From Clostridia bacterium (GTDB lineage: Bacteria > Bacillota > Clostridia > Oscillospirales > CAG-382): a DNA stretch of 47,902 nucleotides. The stretch is taken from assembly GCA_017549365.1 (NCBI GenBank), contig JAFYUZ010000038.1, positions 1 to 47,902 on the forward strand, read 5' to 3'. How positions within the stretch are numbered: position 1 is the first letter of the stretch; every line of letters begins with the position of its first letter. This document shows positions 7,258-16,108 of the stretch, one piece after another. The notes below the pieces were generated by a model. That model saw only the letters and a list, made by a program, of their open reading frames with translations. It had not been told where the DNA came from and did not search any database. A program made the translations under genes and the position numbers.

Positions 7258-9384
7258 ATGGAATACAAAAAACTGCCACCCGTACAAAAAGGAAAAAAAT
7301 TGCCGCTCCCTCATTTTCCAACCGCCTTTCACGCCGCCCTCTTCCGCCTTTGGGAGACAGTTTCGGCGTCAAAGCTTGCAAAAGTTTTCGGCACTGACGA
7401 GGAAAATATAAAAAAAGCGGCAAACGACATGGGACTTCCACCGCAAAAACACACCGATCTGTGGCGCGAGCGCGGATACATCACCACCGTGCGCAATGCA
7501 TGGCATATTCTGCCCTACGATCAACTTCTTTCGGCGCTTGATATGACCGAAGAAGAATTTGCCACAGTTTTGAAAGATGACGACTTTTTGGGAATAAAGC
7601 TTGGAAATTTCAAGCCTTTCTGTGAAAAAATCGTCTATACCGAGCCGAACGCAAACGAAAAAGATGCTCTTGATAAAATAAAAAGCATCATGATGTCAAA
7701 CTTTGGCGACATATTCGACGGAAAAGCACCTTTCGACTTTTTCGGTGAAGAAACCAAAAGCTACCCGTGTGAAAAGACAGACGGGCTTTGCATGATATAT
7801 TCTTTCTGTGGGTTGTATGCCTCGGTTCTTGATCGCGACATATCTCTGTCTTTTCCCGAAACGCTTCTTGAAAGCTACAAAAATTCGGGAGTAAACGCCG
7901 TGTGGTTGCCCGCGTGTCTGTATCAGCTGACAGAATTTCCCTTTGACAAAAAATATTCGCAAGGATATCTTTCCCGTCGCGAAAAGCTGAAAGAGCTGGT
8001 AAAAACCGCAGAAAAATACGGCATAAAGGTGTTTTTGTACCTCAACGAGCCAAGATGTATGCCGCTTGAATTTTTCGATTCAAACCCCGATCTTCTCGGC
8101 AGTCACTCGGATTTTTACGGCGCTCTCTGCTCGAGTGATGAGAGGGTTTGCGATTATCTTCGCTCGTCTGTGCGCGAGCTTTGCTCGGACGTCCCCGAGC
8201 TTGGCGGATTTTTCCTTATCACCTGTTCGGAAAACCTCACCCATTGCAAATCCAACAGGGGCATCGTCAAGTGTGAAAGATGCAAGGACGTGCCGATATA
8301 CAAGCCGGTTTCAAGCATAATCACCGCCGTGTCCGAAGAATCGCGAAAAATAAACCCCGATATTAAAACAGTCGCCTGGACCTGGGCGTGGGAAGATTTT
8401 ATGAGCGATGATGAAATCAGGCTCTGTATAGATGCCATACCAAAGGAAGTTATCATCCAAACCAACAGCGAGGCATACAAGGAATTTTGCATTGGCGGAG
8501 TGTGCGGATCGGTACGCGATTACAGCATGTCCATCCCCGGACCGTCCGAGCTTGCAAAAAAAATCTGGTCGTACGCCGCAAAAACGGGGCACGAGGTTGC
8601 GGCAAAGGTACAGGTCAACGTTACCTGGGAATGCAGCACTCTGCCGTATCTTCCCGTCTTTGACCTTGTCCGCGAGCACATGGCATCTCTTAACAAGATC
8701 GGCGTTCGCCATCTGATGCTATCCTGGACACTTGGCGGTTTTCCATCGGTCAATCTAAAGATCGCTTCCGCCTGCCTTTCGGATCCGTCAGAAGAAAAAT
8801 ATGACGAGTTGCTCTTAAAAGAGTTTGGAAAAGATGCACCGATCGTGAAAAAAGCGGCTTCTGTATTTTCTGACGCTTTCCGTGAGTTTCCCTTCGTTAT
8901 ACAAAATCTGTATTTCGGCCCCCAAAACGCAGGCCCTTCAAACCTTTTGTACCTTGAACCTACGGGTTTTGAGGCAACCACGACCTGCTTTTCTTATGAC
9001 GACATTGACACCTGGCGTTCTATTTATCCGCGGGATGTATATATTTCACAGTTAAAAAAGCTTCGTGAAAAATGGAAAAACGGCATAGATGTTGCAAAAG
9101 ACCTGCCCGATTGCACTTTCAAGCGAATGGCTTACGCCGCCTATGCCATATTTTCTTCCTGCTACGTCCAGGCGGAATTTATTGACAAAAGAAAAAACGG
9201 CAACGCCGAATATCTCATTTCTCTTATCAAAGACGAAGAAGAAAATGCCCTGTTGCTGTATGATCTGATGCAAAAAGACGCCCATATCGGTTTTGAAGCG
9301 GCAAATCACTACTATTACAACAAATTTATGCTCGCCGAAAAGGTGCTGAATTGCAGATATCTTTGTGATAAACTAAAACAATAA
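7258..9384 (+). CDS. Large uncharacterised protein: HTH-like N-terminus plus glycoside-hydrolase-like TIM-barrel region
   Basis: I do not recognise a named family for this 708-residue cytoplasmic protein. Residues 1-110 look like two small helical DNA-binding-like units: SASKLAKVFGTDEENIKKAA with DMGLPP, then NAWHILPYDQLLSALDMTEE with DDFLGIKLGNFKP. The middle (about 170-520) reads like the barrel of retaining glycosidases and GH20/GH67-type relatives: SGVNAVWLPACLYQLTEFPF, YGIKVFLYLNEPR, GGFFLITCSENLTHC with a CERC pair near 340, KTVAWTWAWEDF, and RHLMLSWTLGGFPS. The C-terminal ~180 residues are helical. There is no signal peptide or membrane segment. It begins 2 bases after the comM stop with no clear ribosome site, so translational coupling is likely. 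Catalytic residues cannot be assigned. Confidence 0.75.
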   Translation: MEYKKLPPVQKGKKLPLPHFPTAFHAALFRLWETVSASKLAKVFGTDEENIKKAANDMGLPPQKHTDLWRERGYITTVRNAWHILPYDQLLSALDMTEEEFATVLKDDDFLGIKLGNFKPFCEKIVYTEPNANEKDALDKIKSIMMSNFGDIFDGKAPFDFFGEETKSYPCEKTDGLCMIYSFCGLYASVLDRDISLSFPETLLESYKNSGVNAVWLPACLYQLTEFPFDKKYSQGYLSRREKLKELVKTAEKYGIKVFLYLNEPRCMPLEFFDSNPDLLGSHSDFYGALCSSDERVCDYLRSSVRELCSDVPELGGFFLITCSENLTHCKSNRGIVKCERCKDVPIYKPVSSIITAVSEESRKINPDIKTVAWTWAWEDFMSDDEIRLCIDAIPKEVIIQTNSEAYKEFCIGGVCGSVRDYSMSIPGPSELAKKIWSYAAKTGHEVAAKVQVNVTWECSTLPYLPVFDLVREHMASLNKIGVRHLMLSWTLGGFPSVNLKIASACLSDPSEEKYDELLLKEFGKDAPIVKKAASVFSDAFREFPFVIQNLYFGPQNAGPSNLLYLEPTGFEATTTCFSYDDIDTWRSIYPRDVYISQLKKLREKWKNGIDVAKDLPDCTFKRMAYAAYAIFSSCYVQAEFIDKRKNGNAEYLISLIKDEEENALLLYDLMQKDAHIGFEAANHYYYNKFMLAEKVLNCRYLCDKLKQ

Positions 9385-9386
9385 AT

Positions 9387-9413
9387 AAAAAGCCGCCATC
9401 GGGCGGCTTTTTT
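9387..9413. terminator. Bidirectional terminator between convergent genes
   Basis: AAAAAGCCGCC (9387-9397) and GGCGGCTTTTTT (9402-9413) pair around the tetraloop ATCG. It starts 2 bases after the plus-strand gene and ends 4 bases before the minus-strand MBL gene stop, serving both. The arms are identical in sequence to the ends of the repeat block at 3548-3923. Confidence 0.93.
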
Positions 9414-9417
9414 GTTC

Positions 9418-10266
9418 TTAAAATTCCACGGTCATACCATCGTAGGATACGATAAATCCCTTCTTTTGCGCAAGGTCGGAAAATTCTTCAAAAAGAACAT
9501 CATATCCGTTGTGCGAGAAGTGGTTGCAACAGAAAACAGTCTTTTCGTCGGCGCGTCCCATGGCAATAAGTCTTTCGCGCACCTGCGCGTTTTCCGAAAT
9601 GTTCATGTGGCCGATGTATCTTCTGTCGGGAATGTTTGCATCGGTACAGTCGAGCGAAACGTAATCAAAGCGGATATCGCTGTTTTCAAGATATTCCCAG
9701 GCCTTATCGGCAAAATATCCTGTGTCGTTGCCATAAAGCAGAGTTTTACCATCGGCGCCTTTTATGATATAGATAAGGGGAGCCGCAGTGACATCGTGCA
9801 CAGCATCAAGGGGGATAACCGTGTATTCATCGATCTTATATTCCTCGTAGGGTGTCAAAACGTGAACACCGAGATATTCGTGATGATCAAATCCCACTGT
9901 TGCCATATAGCTGTTGATCTTTCGCATACAACCGTTTCCGCCGTAAAAATGAAGCTTTTCTTCCTCGGATTTGCCAAGGCTTGAAAAACCGGGGGTTCTC
10001 ATATATATGTCGTTGGGATAAAGATGGTCGGAATGGGAATGGGTAACGAGAACGTGGCGGATATCTGCAAGATCGATACCGTAAAGAAGGCTGTGATAAT
10101 ATGTATCGGCAGGGAAATCAATAAGAAGCTTGCCGTCAATTATCGCCTGAGAACGGGTGCGGATGTTTTTTCCTCCGCGCTTGCGCGCCTCGGTGCATCT
10201 TTCGCATTTGCAAAAAAGTGCGGGGATTCCTTCTGCCGCCGCAGTGCCAAGATACTGTAATTTCAT
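9418..10266 (-). CDS. MBL-fold metal-dependent hydrolase, PhnP-like
   Basis: This 282-residue metallo-beta-lactamase-fold protein has the metal motif THSHSDH at residues 75-81, later histidines (DAVHD, CNHFSHNG) and the metal-bridging aspartate in LYGNDTGYF. The N-terminus carries FCKCERC (Cys19, Cys21, Cys24), the extra zinc site seen in PhnP, a phosphodiesterase acting on cyclic ribose phosphates. A phosphodiesterase activity is therefore likely, but there is no phn cluster here and the substrate is unknown. The ATG at 10266 has AAAGGAGA just upstream. It follows the deacetylase gene by 13 bases on the same strand, so the two form an operon. Confidence 0.88.
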   Translation of the reverse strand: MKLQYLGTAAAEGIPALFCKCERCTEARKRGGKNIRTRSQAIIDGKLLIDFPADTYYHSLLYGIDLADIRHVLVTHSHSDHLYPNDIYMRTPGFSSLGKSEEEKLHFYGGNGCMRKINSYMATVGFDHHEYLGVHVLTPYEEYKIDEYTVIPLDAVHDVTAAPLIYIIKGADGKTLLYGNDTGYFADKAWEYLENSDIRFDYVSLDCTDANIPDRRYIGHMNISENAQVRERLIAMGRADEKTVFCCNHFSHNGYDVLFEEFSDLAQKKGFIVSYDGMTVEF

Positions 10267-10279
10267 TTTATATTCTCCT

Positions 10280-11137
10280 TTATATGCAAAGTGTTTCGCC
10301 CGGCTTTACCGAGTAAAGCGTCTTGTCATAGTCAAACCAAACGGTATAAAGCGTGGGGTTGTATACCATCCTGCCGTCAGCGCTGTAAACAAGCGATTCA
10401 TACGCTTTTACGTAATCGTAAATTTCGATGTTTGTGGCATACCATATATCGTCTTTGCCCGAAAGCTTTTCGCAGATCTTATCAAGCTTGTCCCAATCCT
10501 TGTTGCGCTCAAACTCAAAGCTGTGTCCCCAAAGATAGAAAAGTCTTGGAAAACGTGCGGCTGCATAAACGTCTGCATCGCTTCTTGCTTCAAGGAATTT
10601 GTCGATGTATTCGAAAAGCTTGGGGTTTACGTGATGCGCCGTGGGCATCCACGCGTGCCAATCGGTGGGAAGCATAAAGCTGTCGTTGTCGCCGCCAAGA
10701 GTTCTTGAATATGCAATATCAAGCTCTGTCAGGTAGTTTTTTACCGAAGGGTATGAAGCTCCGCTGAAAAATTTTGTGATTCCACTGTCGGGATATGCCA
10801 TACCCATTATTATTCTGCCAAAAGTTTTTTCAAGGTTTTTGCGGCAATCAAGAACGTCCTGTATGCCCTCTATCGGGCGAAGGGTTCCCTCGGCGCGGTG
10901 ACAGGCGCCGTGGACGGCAACCTCGTGGCCGTTTTCAAGAATATGCTCGCGTATTTCGTCTGCGGTCAGCCTCCACAAATTCGGCTCTTCTGCAGGTGTT
11001 GTGATGTTGAAGGTGCCCTTGATACCGTATTTTGTGATGGTCTGCGCCATTCTGATATCGTCGCGACATCCGTCGTCATAACTAAAAGTTACCGCCTTCG
11101 CTTTTCCTTCGGGAAAACGCAAAAATCTGTATGCCAT
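10280..11137 (-). CDS. Polysaccharide deacetylase-like (NodB fold) protein
   Basis: This 285-residue cytosol-type protein has no signal peptide. The NodB-like metal motifs are FSYDDG (Asp21-Asp22) and HGACH (His76, His80); AYPDSG and the terminal LWGHSFEF stretch complete the fold. It is a clear paralogue of the interrupted gene at 5006-5707, sharing the closing SGKDDI(W/F)Y(A/G)TN block, but is longer at the C-terminus (a 45-residue extension after that block). NodB enzymes remove acyl groups from amino sugars. Lack of export suggests an intracellular oligosaccharide or sugar conjugate as substrate. The ATG at 11137 has GGGAG upstream. It is probably co-transcribed with the MBL hydrolase gene. 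Confidence 0.86.
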   Translation of the reverse strand: MAYRFLRFPEGKAKAVTFSYDDGCRDDIRMAQTITKYGIKGTFNITTPAEEPNLWRLTADEIREHILENGHEVAVHGACHRAEGTLRPIEGIQDVLDCRKNLEKTFGRIIMGMAYPDSGITKFFSGASYPSVKNYLTELDIAYSRTLGGDNDSFMLPTDWHAWMPTAHHVNPKLFEYIDKFLEARSDADVYAAARFPRLFYLWGHSFEFERNKDWDKLDKICEKLSGKDDIWYATNIEIYDYVKAYESLVYSADGRMVYNPTLYTVWFDYDKTLYSVKPGETLCI

Positions 11138-11204
11138 TTCAAAAACACTCCCTTATCAAAATAATTGCCCGATGCAAACAAAGATCACACACCCGAAAAT
11201 CGAA

Positions 11205-11490
11205 AAACCTCTATGCGCGCATTTCCCAAACTCCGCTCAACACAAGCTACCCTGCGGCACATCACAAGACATCCCTTAATGCTGCTTGGTTCCCCACCTG
11301 ACATGGTTCGAGAGCTGCAATTGCGCAAGACTCATATCTCAACACGGAAAATTTAAGTTGCGGACCGCACAGAAGCATCCCTCAAAACGGGAATTCGCCC
11401 CTGCTGTAGCGGATTGCAGGTACAAGGCTCCGCTATGTCCCCGGTTAGTGTGACCTTTGTTCGCACCGGGCAAACAAAGAAATTTTGTAC
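11205..11490 (-). ncRNA. ffs: Signal recognition particle RNA, long Bacillota type with Alu domain
   Basis: On the minus strand the domain IV core is plain at 11281-11302: GTCAGG, then TGG-GGAA-CCA, then AGCAGC. This is the Ffh-binding asymmetric loop capped by a GGAA tetraloop. The two base pairs closing the loop are GG/CC rather than the commoner CC/GG, a compensatory change that supports a real hairpin. Upstream, within 11400-11470, are Alu-domain blocks (GGTGC, the ACCGGGGACATAGCGG segment, CCTGCAATCCGCTACAGCAGG) typical of the ~270-nt SRP RNAs of Bacillota. Helix 5 closes with AATTCCC against GGGAAAT near 11221. The 5' end follows from the promoter; the 3' end is approximate. It targets ribosomes making membrane proteins to FtsY. 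Confidence 0.92.
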
Positions 11491-11496
11491 TTTAAT

Positions 11497-11525
11497 AGTA
11501 TACCATGTTTTTGACGAAAAATCAA
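11497..11525 (-). promoter_or_regulatory. Promoter of SRP RNA
   Basis: On the minus strand TTGATT (11520-11525) and TATACT (11497-11502) are separated by 17 bases. Initiation is expected near 11490, about 15 bases before the first recognisable Alu-domain sequence. Confidence 0.82.
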
Positions 11526-11577
11526 TACCAAATTATGCATATATAAAAATTAAAGTGTTCCCAACACAAAGCGTGCG

Positions 11578-11613
11578 CAAAAAAGAGATCGGTTTTGCCG
11601 CCGATCTCTTTTT
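11578..11613 (-). terminator. Terminator of the Ser/Thr kinase gene
   Basis: AAAAAGAGATCGG (11578-11590 region, ending at 11592) pairs with CCGATCTCTTTTT (11601-11613) around an 8-base loop. It starts 9 bases after the kinase stop codon on the minus strand and separates that gene from SRP RNA. Confidence 0.9.
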
Positions 11614-11621
11614 GTCTTTAT

Positions 11622-14387
11622 TTATTTGTTTCTACGTACCTTGTATGCACCCGTTGCAAAACGGATAACTTCGTTTCCGTCCTTGTCATACCACACCTTG
11701 TATTCGCGATCCATCTCGTCATACCAATATTCCACCTGAAGCTTCGAGAAATTGATGCTTCCGTCGGGATTCATGTAGTATTTAAGCTCGGGGACAGGAT
11801 CGGGCTCGGGGACAACGGGAGTTGTGGGAGTTACGGGGTCGGGCTGTACCTCGACGGGTTTTGACGGAGTGGGAGTAACAGGCTTTGGCGCACGGGCAGG
11901 GTCTGTCTTGTAGGGAGTGGTGTAACGGGTCTCATAGGTTTTTTCACCGTTCACGTATTTTCTTGCATACTGATAATAGGGGGCAATGTTGCTGTAACCC
12001 TCGATTATCCACTCGATTATCTGCTTTTTCGCACCTGTATAGCGCACCTCACCCGTATTCACGCCGTAAAGATGACGTTCGGCATATTCGTTGTAGGTTG
12101 CCGCCTCGTAATATTCCGAGATGACCCAAGCATCGGCAATTCCCGCAATGCTTGCAATATATCCGCGCTTGGTATCGTTCATGGGAATACCGTTCACGTA
12201 GGTAATAAGATAGTACATTTCGGTTTCGCCGTCAAAGCAATAGTAATCTTCTGCCTTGTAAACAAGACCTGTAAGCTTTGTTTCGTCGGTGGGGTTGCCG
12301 TCCACATATTTTCTTGCATACTGGCGGTATGTATCCACTTCAAAACCTTCAAGCACCCAAACCTCGCCGACAAGCTCTGTGATCTCGGAAGAAGAAACAG
12401 GCTTTCCGTCGACGTAAAGAAGCTTTGTCATAGCATCTCCCTCGATGCTGACAAAATATGCGCTTTCAAAGGTTCTGCCTGTGTAGCAGGTCTCGTCGGT
12501 CATTGCTCCGTTCACGTATTTTCTGGCATATTCTCTGAAAGAATCTGTCTCGTAGCCTTCGATCACCCATTCGGTATCTGCCATTGCGGTCACCGTCTCA
12601 ACGTAATCGGTGGGTGCGCCGTTGAGATAAAGGGTTCTTGTGGCAACGCCTGTATCAAGGTTGATGCTGTAAAAAATTCTTGCCTCGTCCTCGGTGTATT
12701 TTGTAACAGACTCGCTGACTCTGTATTCGTCGGTCGCCTCGCCGTCAAGATAAAGGCGCTCGATGGCATAGAAGGGATATTTTTCTTCGTAGCTTTCGAT
12801 CTGCCATTCCTCGGAAAGCTCGGTTTCTTCCCCGCGTGACGGAGCTTTTGCCGACGTGTCGGGCTTCAAAAAGCTTATGTCAAAGGGAAGGACAGATTGA
12901 AGCTTGTCGTGAAGAGCAGGGTTTGTGGCAACAACAACGCCGATGCCCGCAATGATAATAAGAATCACAAGCACAATTACGGCAATGGTAATTCCGATAA
13001 AGAGTTTTTGCTTTTTTCCGTTCATTTTTTTCTCAGACTTTCTTTCTTTTGCTTTTGTGGTAATAGTTTTTGTATCTGTTTGCTCAGGCACAATTTTAAG
13101 ATCAGATTCTTCGGTCGGCCCGGTCGCAGAAAGCACCGAATCTTCGGCTTTTTGTGCAATGATCTCTCTGACCTTTTCAACCTCTTCCTGCAAGACCTTT
13201 TCGGTCGGCGGTGCATCGGGCAATTTTTCAATAGGCGGCGTTTTTTGCGCCTGCGTTTCGTGGTCGTGCACCTTTGGCAGCTCTTTTGTTTTTTGCTCGT
13301 CTTTTTGCGCGGGGAAAAGGTGGGTTTCATAGCTTTCGCCTATATCCTGCATTTTTTGCGGAGTTTGCGGGGGTGTTTTGGGGGCTTTTTCAAGAATCGC
13401 CGTGCCCTTAAAAATAAACCCTTCTCCGTTTTTGCCCAGAGCATAGTCAGAGTATTGCACTTGTCCGTTTTTCATCCTCAATACTCTTTCAAGATCTGCG
13501 CGCATTTTTTCGGCAGAATCATATCTCTGCGACGGATCGCTCATACAGGCTTTTATGATGATGTTGGAAAAAGGGTTTCCGGCAAGCACAGGACGTTTTG
13601 GGGTTTCACCGTTCAGACGTTTTTCAAGCGCGATCTCGTAATCGGACGACCGCACCGTTTCGGGATAATCGGGCAAAAAAGCGATCCTTCCGTTGTTCAT
13701 CAGCTTGTAAAGCACGGCTCCCAGCGAAAAAATATCTGCCGTTACGCCATATGGCTGACGCAACTGGACCTCGGGCGCCATATAATCAAAGGTGCCTTTG
13801 GCAGAAAATTCGCCCACTGTGTTTTCAAAATTTCTTGCAACGCCAAAATCGCCCAGCTTGTAATCGCCCGTCGGCGAAACAAAAATGTTCTGGGGCTTGA
13901 CATCGCGGTGGATAATGTTGTTTTTGTGGCAAAGCTCAAGCGCACGGCACATATCAATGCCAAGCTTTATAACCTCGTCCTCGCCGGGAAAGGTTGTGCC
14001 AAAATGCTTGTTTATCGGCACCAGCTGTTCCATACGGATAAAGATGTCATATCCCGCTCCGTCATTGCGCTTTCGTATTTCGTGGTCTTCGTAGCAGACG
14101 ATGTTGGTGTTGCCCTTCAGCTTTTCCATCATCTTGAATTCCCTGATAATATTGCGGATAAGATCGCCGTAATATTCGTCAAGGTTTTCCTGCGTCATTC
14201 CTCCCGAAAAACCAACGGCGTCATTCTCGCCGCCTATCGAGATTATCTTCATGGCAGACGAATAACTGCCCGAAATGTCTTCTTTTTCTATGCGATAGAC
14301 CTGCCCGTACGAGCCGCGGCCGATATATTCTTTTATATACCACGAGCCGAAAAAAGGCTCAAGGCTTTTGTAATACGCTTCGTTCAC
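11622..14387 (-). CDS. Transmembrane Ser/Thr protein kinase with a novel repeat ectodomain
   Basis: This 921-residue protein has an N-terminal eukaryote-like kinase domain (about 1-305): glycine loop GRGSYGQVY at 23-31, candidate lysine 47, HRDVKPQN at 160-167, DFG at 180-182 and APE at 204-206, so it should be active. A charged, Pro-rich linker (330-460) precedes one membrane helix (462-488). The outside part has no PASTA domains. Instead it carries ~75-residue units seen at 526, 606, 676, 752 and 791, with W(V/I)(I/L)EG(Y/F) followed by QYARKYVNG and TDET. After them come a Pro-rich stretch (832-866) and a short KVWYDKDGNEVIRF domain. Translation starts at GTG (14387) after AAAGGAGA. The gene follows sulP by 33 bases. 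The ligand is unknown. Confidence 0.92.
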   Translation of the reverse strand: MNEAYYKSLEPFFGSWYIKEYIGRGSYGQVYRIEKEDISGSYSSAMKIISIGGENDAVGFSGGMTQENLDEYYGDLIRNIIREFKMMEKLKGNTNIVCYEDHEIRKRNDGAGYDIFIRMEQLVPINKHFGTTFPGEDEVIKLGIDMCRALELCHKNNIIHRDVKPQNIFVSPTGDYKLGDFGVARNFENTVGEFSAKGTFDYMAPEVQLRQPYGVTADIFSLGAVLYKLMNNGRIAFLPDYPETVRSSDYEIALEKRLNGETPKRPVLAGNPFSNIIIKACMSDPSQRYDSAEKMRADLERVLRMKNGQVQYSDYALGKNGEGFIFKGTAILEKAPKTPPQTPQKMQDIGESYETHLFPAQKDEQKTKELPKVHDHETQAQKTPPIEKLPDAPPTEKVLQEEVEKVREIIAQKAEDSVLSATGPTEESDLKIVPEQTDTKTITTKAKERKSEKKMNGKKQKLFIGITIAVIVLVILIIIAGIGVVVATNPALHDKLQSVLPFDISFLKPDTSAKAPSRGEETELSEEWQIESYEEKYPFYAIERLYLDGEATDEYRVSESVTKYTEDEARIFYSINLDTGVATRTLYLNGAPTDYVETVTAMADTEWVIEGYETDSFREYARKYVNGAMTDETCYTGRTFESAYFVSIEGDAMTKLLYVDGKPVSSSEITELVGEVWVLEGFEVDTYRQYARKYVDGNPTDETKLTGLVYKAEDYYCFDGETEMYYLITYVNGIPMNDTKRGYIASIAGIADAWVISEYYEAATYNEYAERHLYGVNTGEVRYTGAKKQIIEWIIEGYSNIAPYYQYARKYVNGEKTYETRYTTPYKTDPARAPKPVTPTPSKPVEVQPDPVTPTTPVVPEPDPVPELKYYMNPDGSINFSKLQVEYWYDEMDREYKVWYDKDGNEVIRFATGAYKVRRNK

Positions 14388-14420
14388 GGCAGGTCTCCTT
14401 TCTTTTTATTATATGTATTT

Positions 14421-16037
14421 TCAGTTCTTCGAAACGGCAAGGATAGCGTCGTCTACCGTGTCGGCAAAGTTTTCGTTGCCCACCTTGTCAAAAAATCCCG
14501 ATTTCTTGAGGATCTTCATGGGTTGTGCCTGCACATGGGCAAAGACAACTCTCACTCCGCGGCTCTTGCAACCGTCGACAAGCGAAGTCAGCACCTTGAG
14601 AGCCGACACGTCAAGCGCCTGCACGTCGTGCATTCTGATAATGATGTTTTTCGTTGTATCGTCGGGACAGATCTGCGAAAGCTTTTCGGCGCTCGAGAAA
14701 AAGAGCGGGCCGTCAACATCGTATATCTTCGTGCCGTCGGGGTACGTCTTTGCGCCGTTTTTGTCCCACACGCGCACACTTGTTACGTCGGTCATTCTCT
14801 TGAGGAAGAGGATCACAGTGAGAAGCAATCCGATCTCTATTGCCACCACAAGGTCAAAGATAACAGTGAGAGCAAAGGTTACGACAAGAACAAGAATGTC
14901 GCTTTTGGGTGCCATTTTGCAAATCTTCACAAACTGGCGCCATTCGCACATATTGTATGCCACCACAAAAAGGATGGCTGCGATTATCGGCATGGGAATC
15001 CACGCGGCATACGGCATAAGCACCAAAAGCACCAAAAGCAAAACCACTGCATGAACCATTCCGGCAACAGGGCTTCTTCCGCCGTTTTTAACGTTGGCGG
15101 CGGTACGGGCTATGGCGCCGGTGGCGGGAATTCCGCCAAAGAGGGCAGATGCAATGTTGCCCGCGCCCTGGGCAATAAGTTCGGTGTTGGAATTATGCTT
15201 GTCGCCGATCATGCCGTCAGAAACCACGCACGAAAGAAGCGATTCAATGGCGGCAAGAATTGCAATGGTAAACGCCGAGGGCAAAAGCTCGCGGCAGGTT
15301 TCAAGGCTGAAAGAGGGGGCAGAAAAAGCAGGGAGTCCCGTGGGGATCTTGTGCAGATCGCCGATGGTGGCAACGTCAAGACCGCAAAGCTTTACAAGAG
15401 CAGTTCCCGCAAGCACCGCAATAAGCGAACCGGGCACAAGCTTTCCCACTTTGCCAAGCTTCGGCCAGGTGATAAGGATAGCAAGTCCGAAAAGACCGAC
15501 AAGAAGGCTCATCACGTTTATCGTTCCGATGTTTTCAATAACAGCCTCTGCCTTTTCAATTGTTTCAACAGGCTTTGCATCGCCAAAGCTCAACCCAAGA
15601 AAATCCTTGACCTGTCCGATGGCAATGGTAAGAGCAATGCCCGAGGTAAAACCTGTGGTTATGGTGAGAGGAATATACTTGATAAGAGCACCGAAACGGC
15701 AGATACCCATAAGTATAAGGATTATACCTGCCATAACGGTGGCAAGAGCAAGGCCGCTCATGTCATACTGGGCATAAATGCCTGCCACAATGGTGGCAAA
15801 AGCCGCAGTGGGACCCGAAATATTAACATTGCTGCCGCCAAGCAGAGCAATAACAAAGCCTGCGAAAATTGCGGTGTAAATACCTCTTTCGGGAGATACA
15901 CCCGATGCCATGGCAAGAGCGATCGAAAGGGGCAGGGCAATGATGGCAACGATTATGCCTGCAATGATATCAGATACAAACTGCTTACCGCTGTAATTTT
16001 TGAGAAGTGTAAATGTTTTTGGCTGAAAGACTTTCAT
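14421..16037 (-). CDS. SulP/SLC26 family anion permease with STAS domain
   Basis: From ATG 16037 this is a 538-residue membrane transporter. It opens with the family signature segments SDIIAGIIVAIIALPLSIAL, SGVSPERGIYTAIFAGF and SNVNISGPTAAFATIV, followed by roughly ten more hydrophobic segments. It ends in a cytosolic STAS domain (about 425-535) with the nucleotide-loop-like ALDVSALKVLTSLV. SulP proteins carry sulfate, bicarbonate or other anions; the substrate cannot be read from sequence. Start choice is uncertain: the frame can be extended to TTG 16079, but that codon lies inside the only good ribosome site (GGAGG, 16073-16077). The kinase gene lies 33 bases downstream, so the kinase may be co-expressed with, and could regulate, this transporter. 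Confidence 0.88.
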   Translation of the reverse strand: MKVFQPKTFTLLKNYSGKQFVSDIIAGIIVAIIALPLSIALAMASGVSPERGIYTAIFAGFVIALLGGSNVNISGPTAAFATIVAGIYAQYDMSGLALATVMAGIILILMGICRFGALIKYIPLTITTGFTSGIALTIAIGQVKDFLGLSFGDAKPVETIEKAEAVIENIGTINVMSLLVGLFGLAILITWPKLGKVGKLVPGSLIAVLAGTALVKLCGLDVATIGDLHKIPTGLPAFSAPSFSLETCRELLPSAFTIAILAAIESLLSCVVSDGMIGDKHNSNTELIAQGAGNIASALFGGIPATGAIARTAANVKNGGRSPVAGMVHAVVLLLVLLVLMPYAAWIPMPIIAAILFVVAYNMCEWRQFVKICKMAPKSDILVLVVTFALTVIFDLVVAIEIGLLLTVILFLKRMTDVTSVRVWDKNGAKTYPDGTKIYDVDGPLFFSSAEKLSQICPDDTTKNIIIRMHDVQALDVSALKVLTSLVDGCKSRGVRVVFAHVQAQPMKILKKSGFFDKVGNENFADTVDDAILAVSKN

Positions 16038-16108
16038 AAAAAATTCCGACGGCAAAACTGCCGCCTTAAAAACCTCCAATTTGTTTTTGAATTATTACTT
16101 CGATAAAT

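Noticed and set aside
12897..16106. A plus-strand open frame of about 1069 codons opposite the kinase and SulP genes
   Set aside because: It is antisense to two well-supported genes, its product is rich in His, Cys and Arg with no domain, and it crosses real promoters. The strong third-position C bias of the true genes removes stop codons from the opposite strand.
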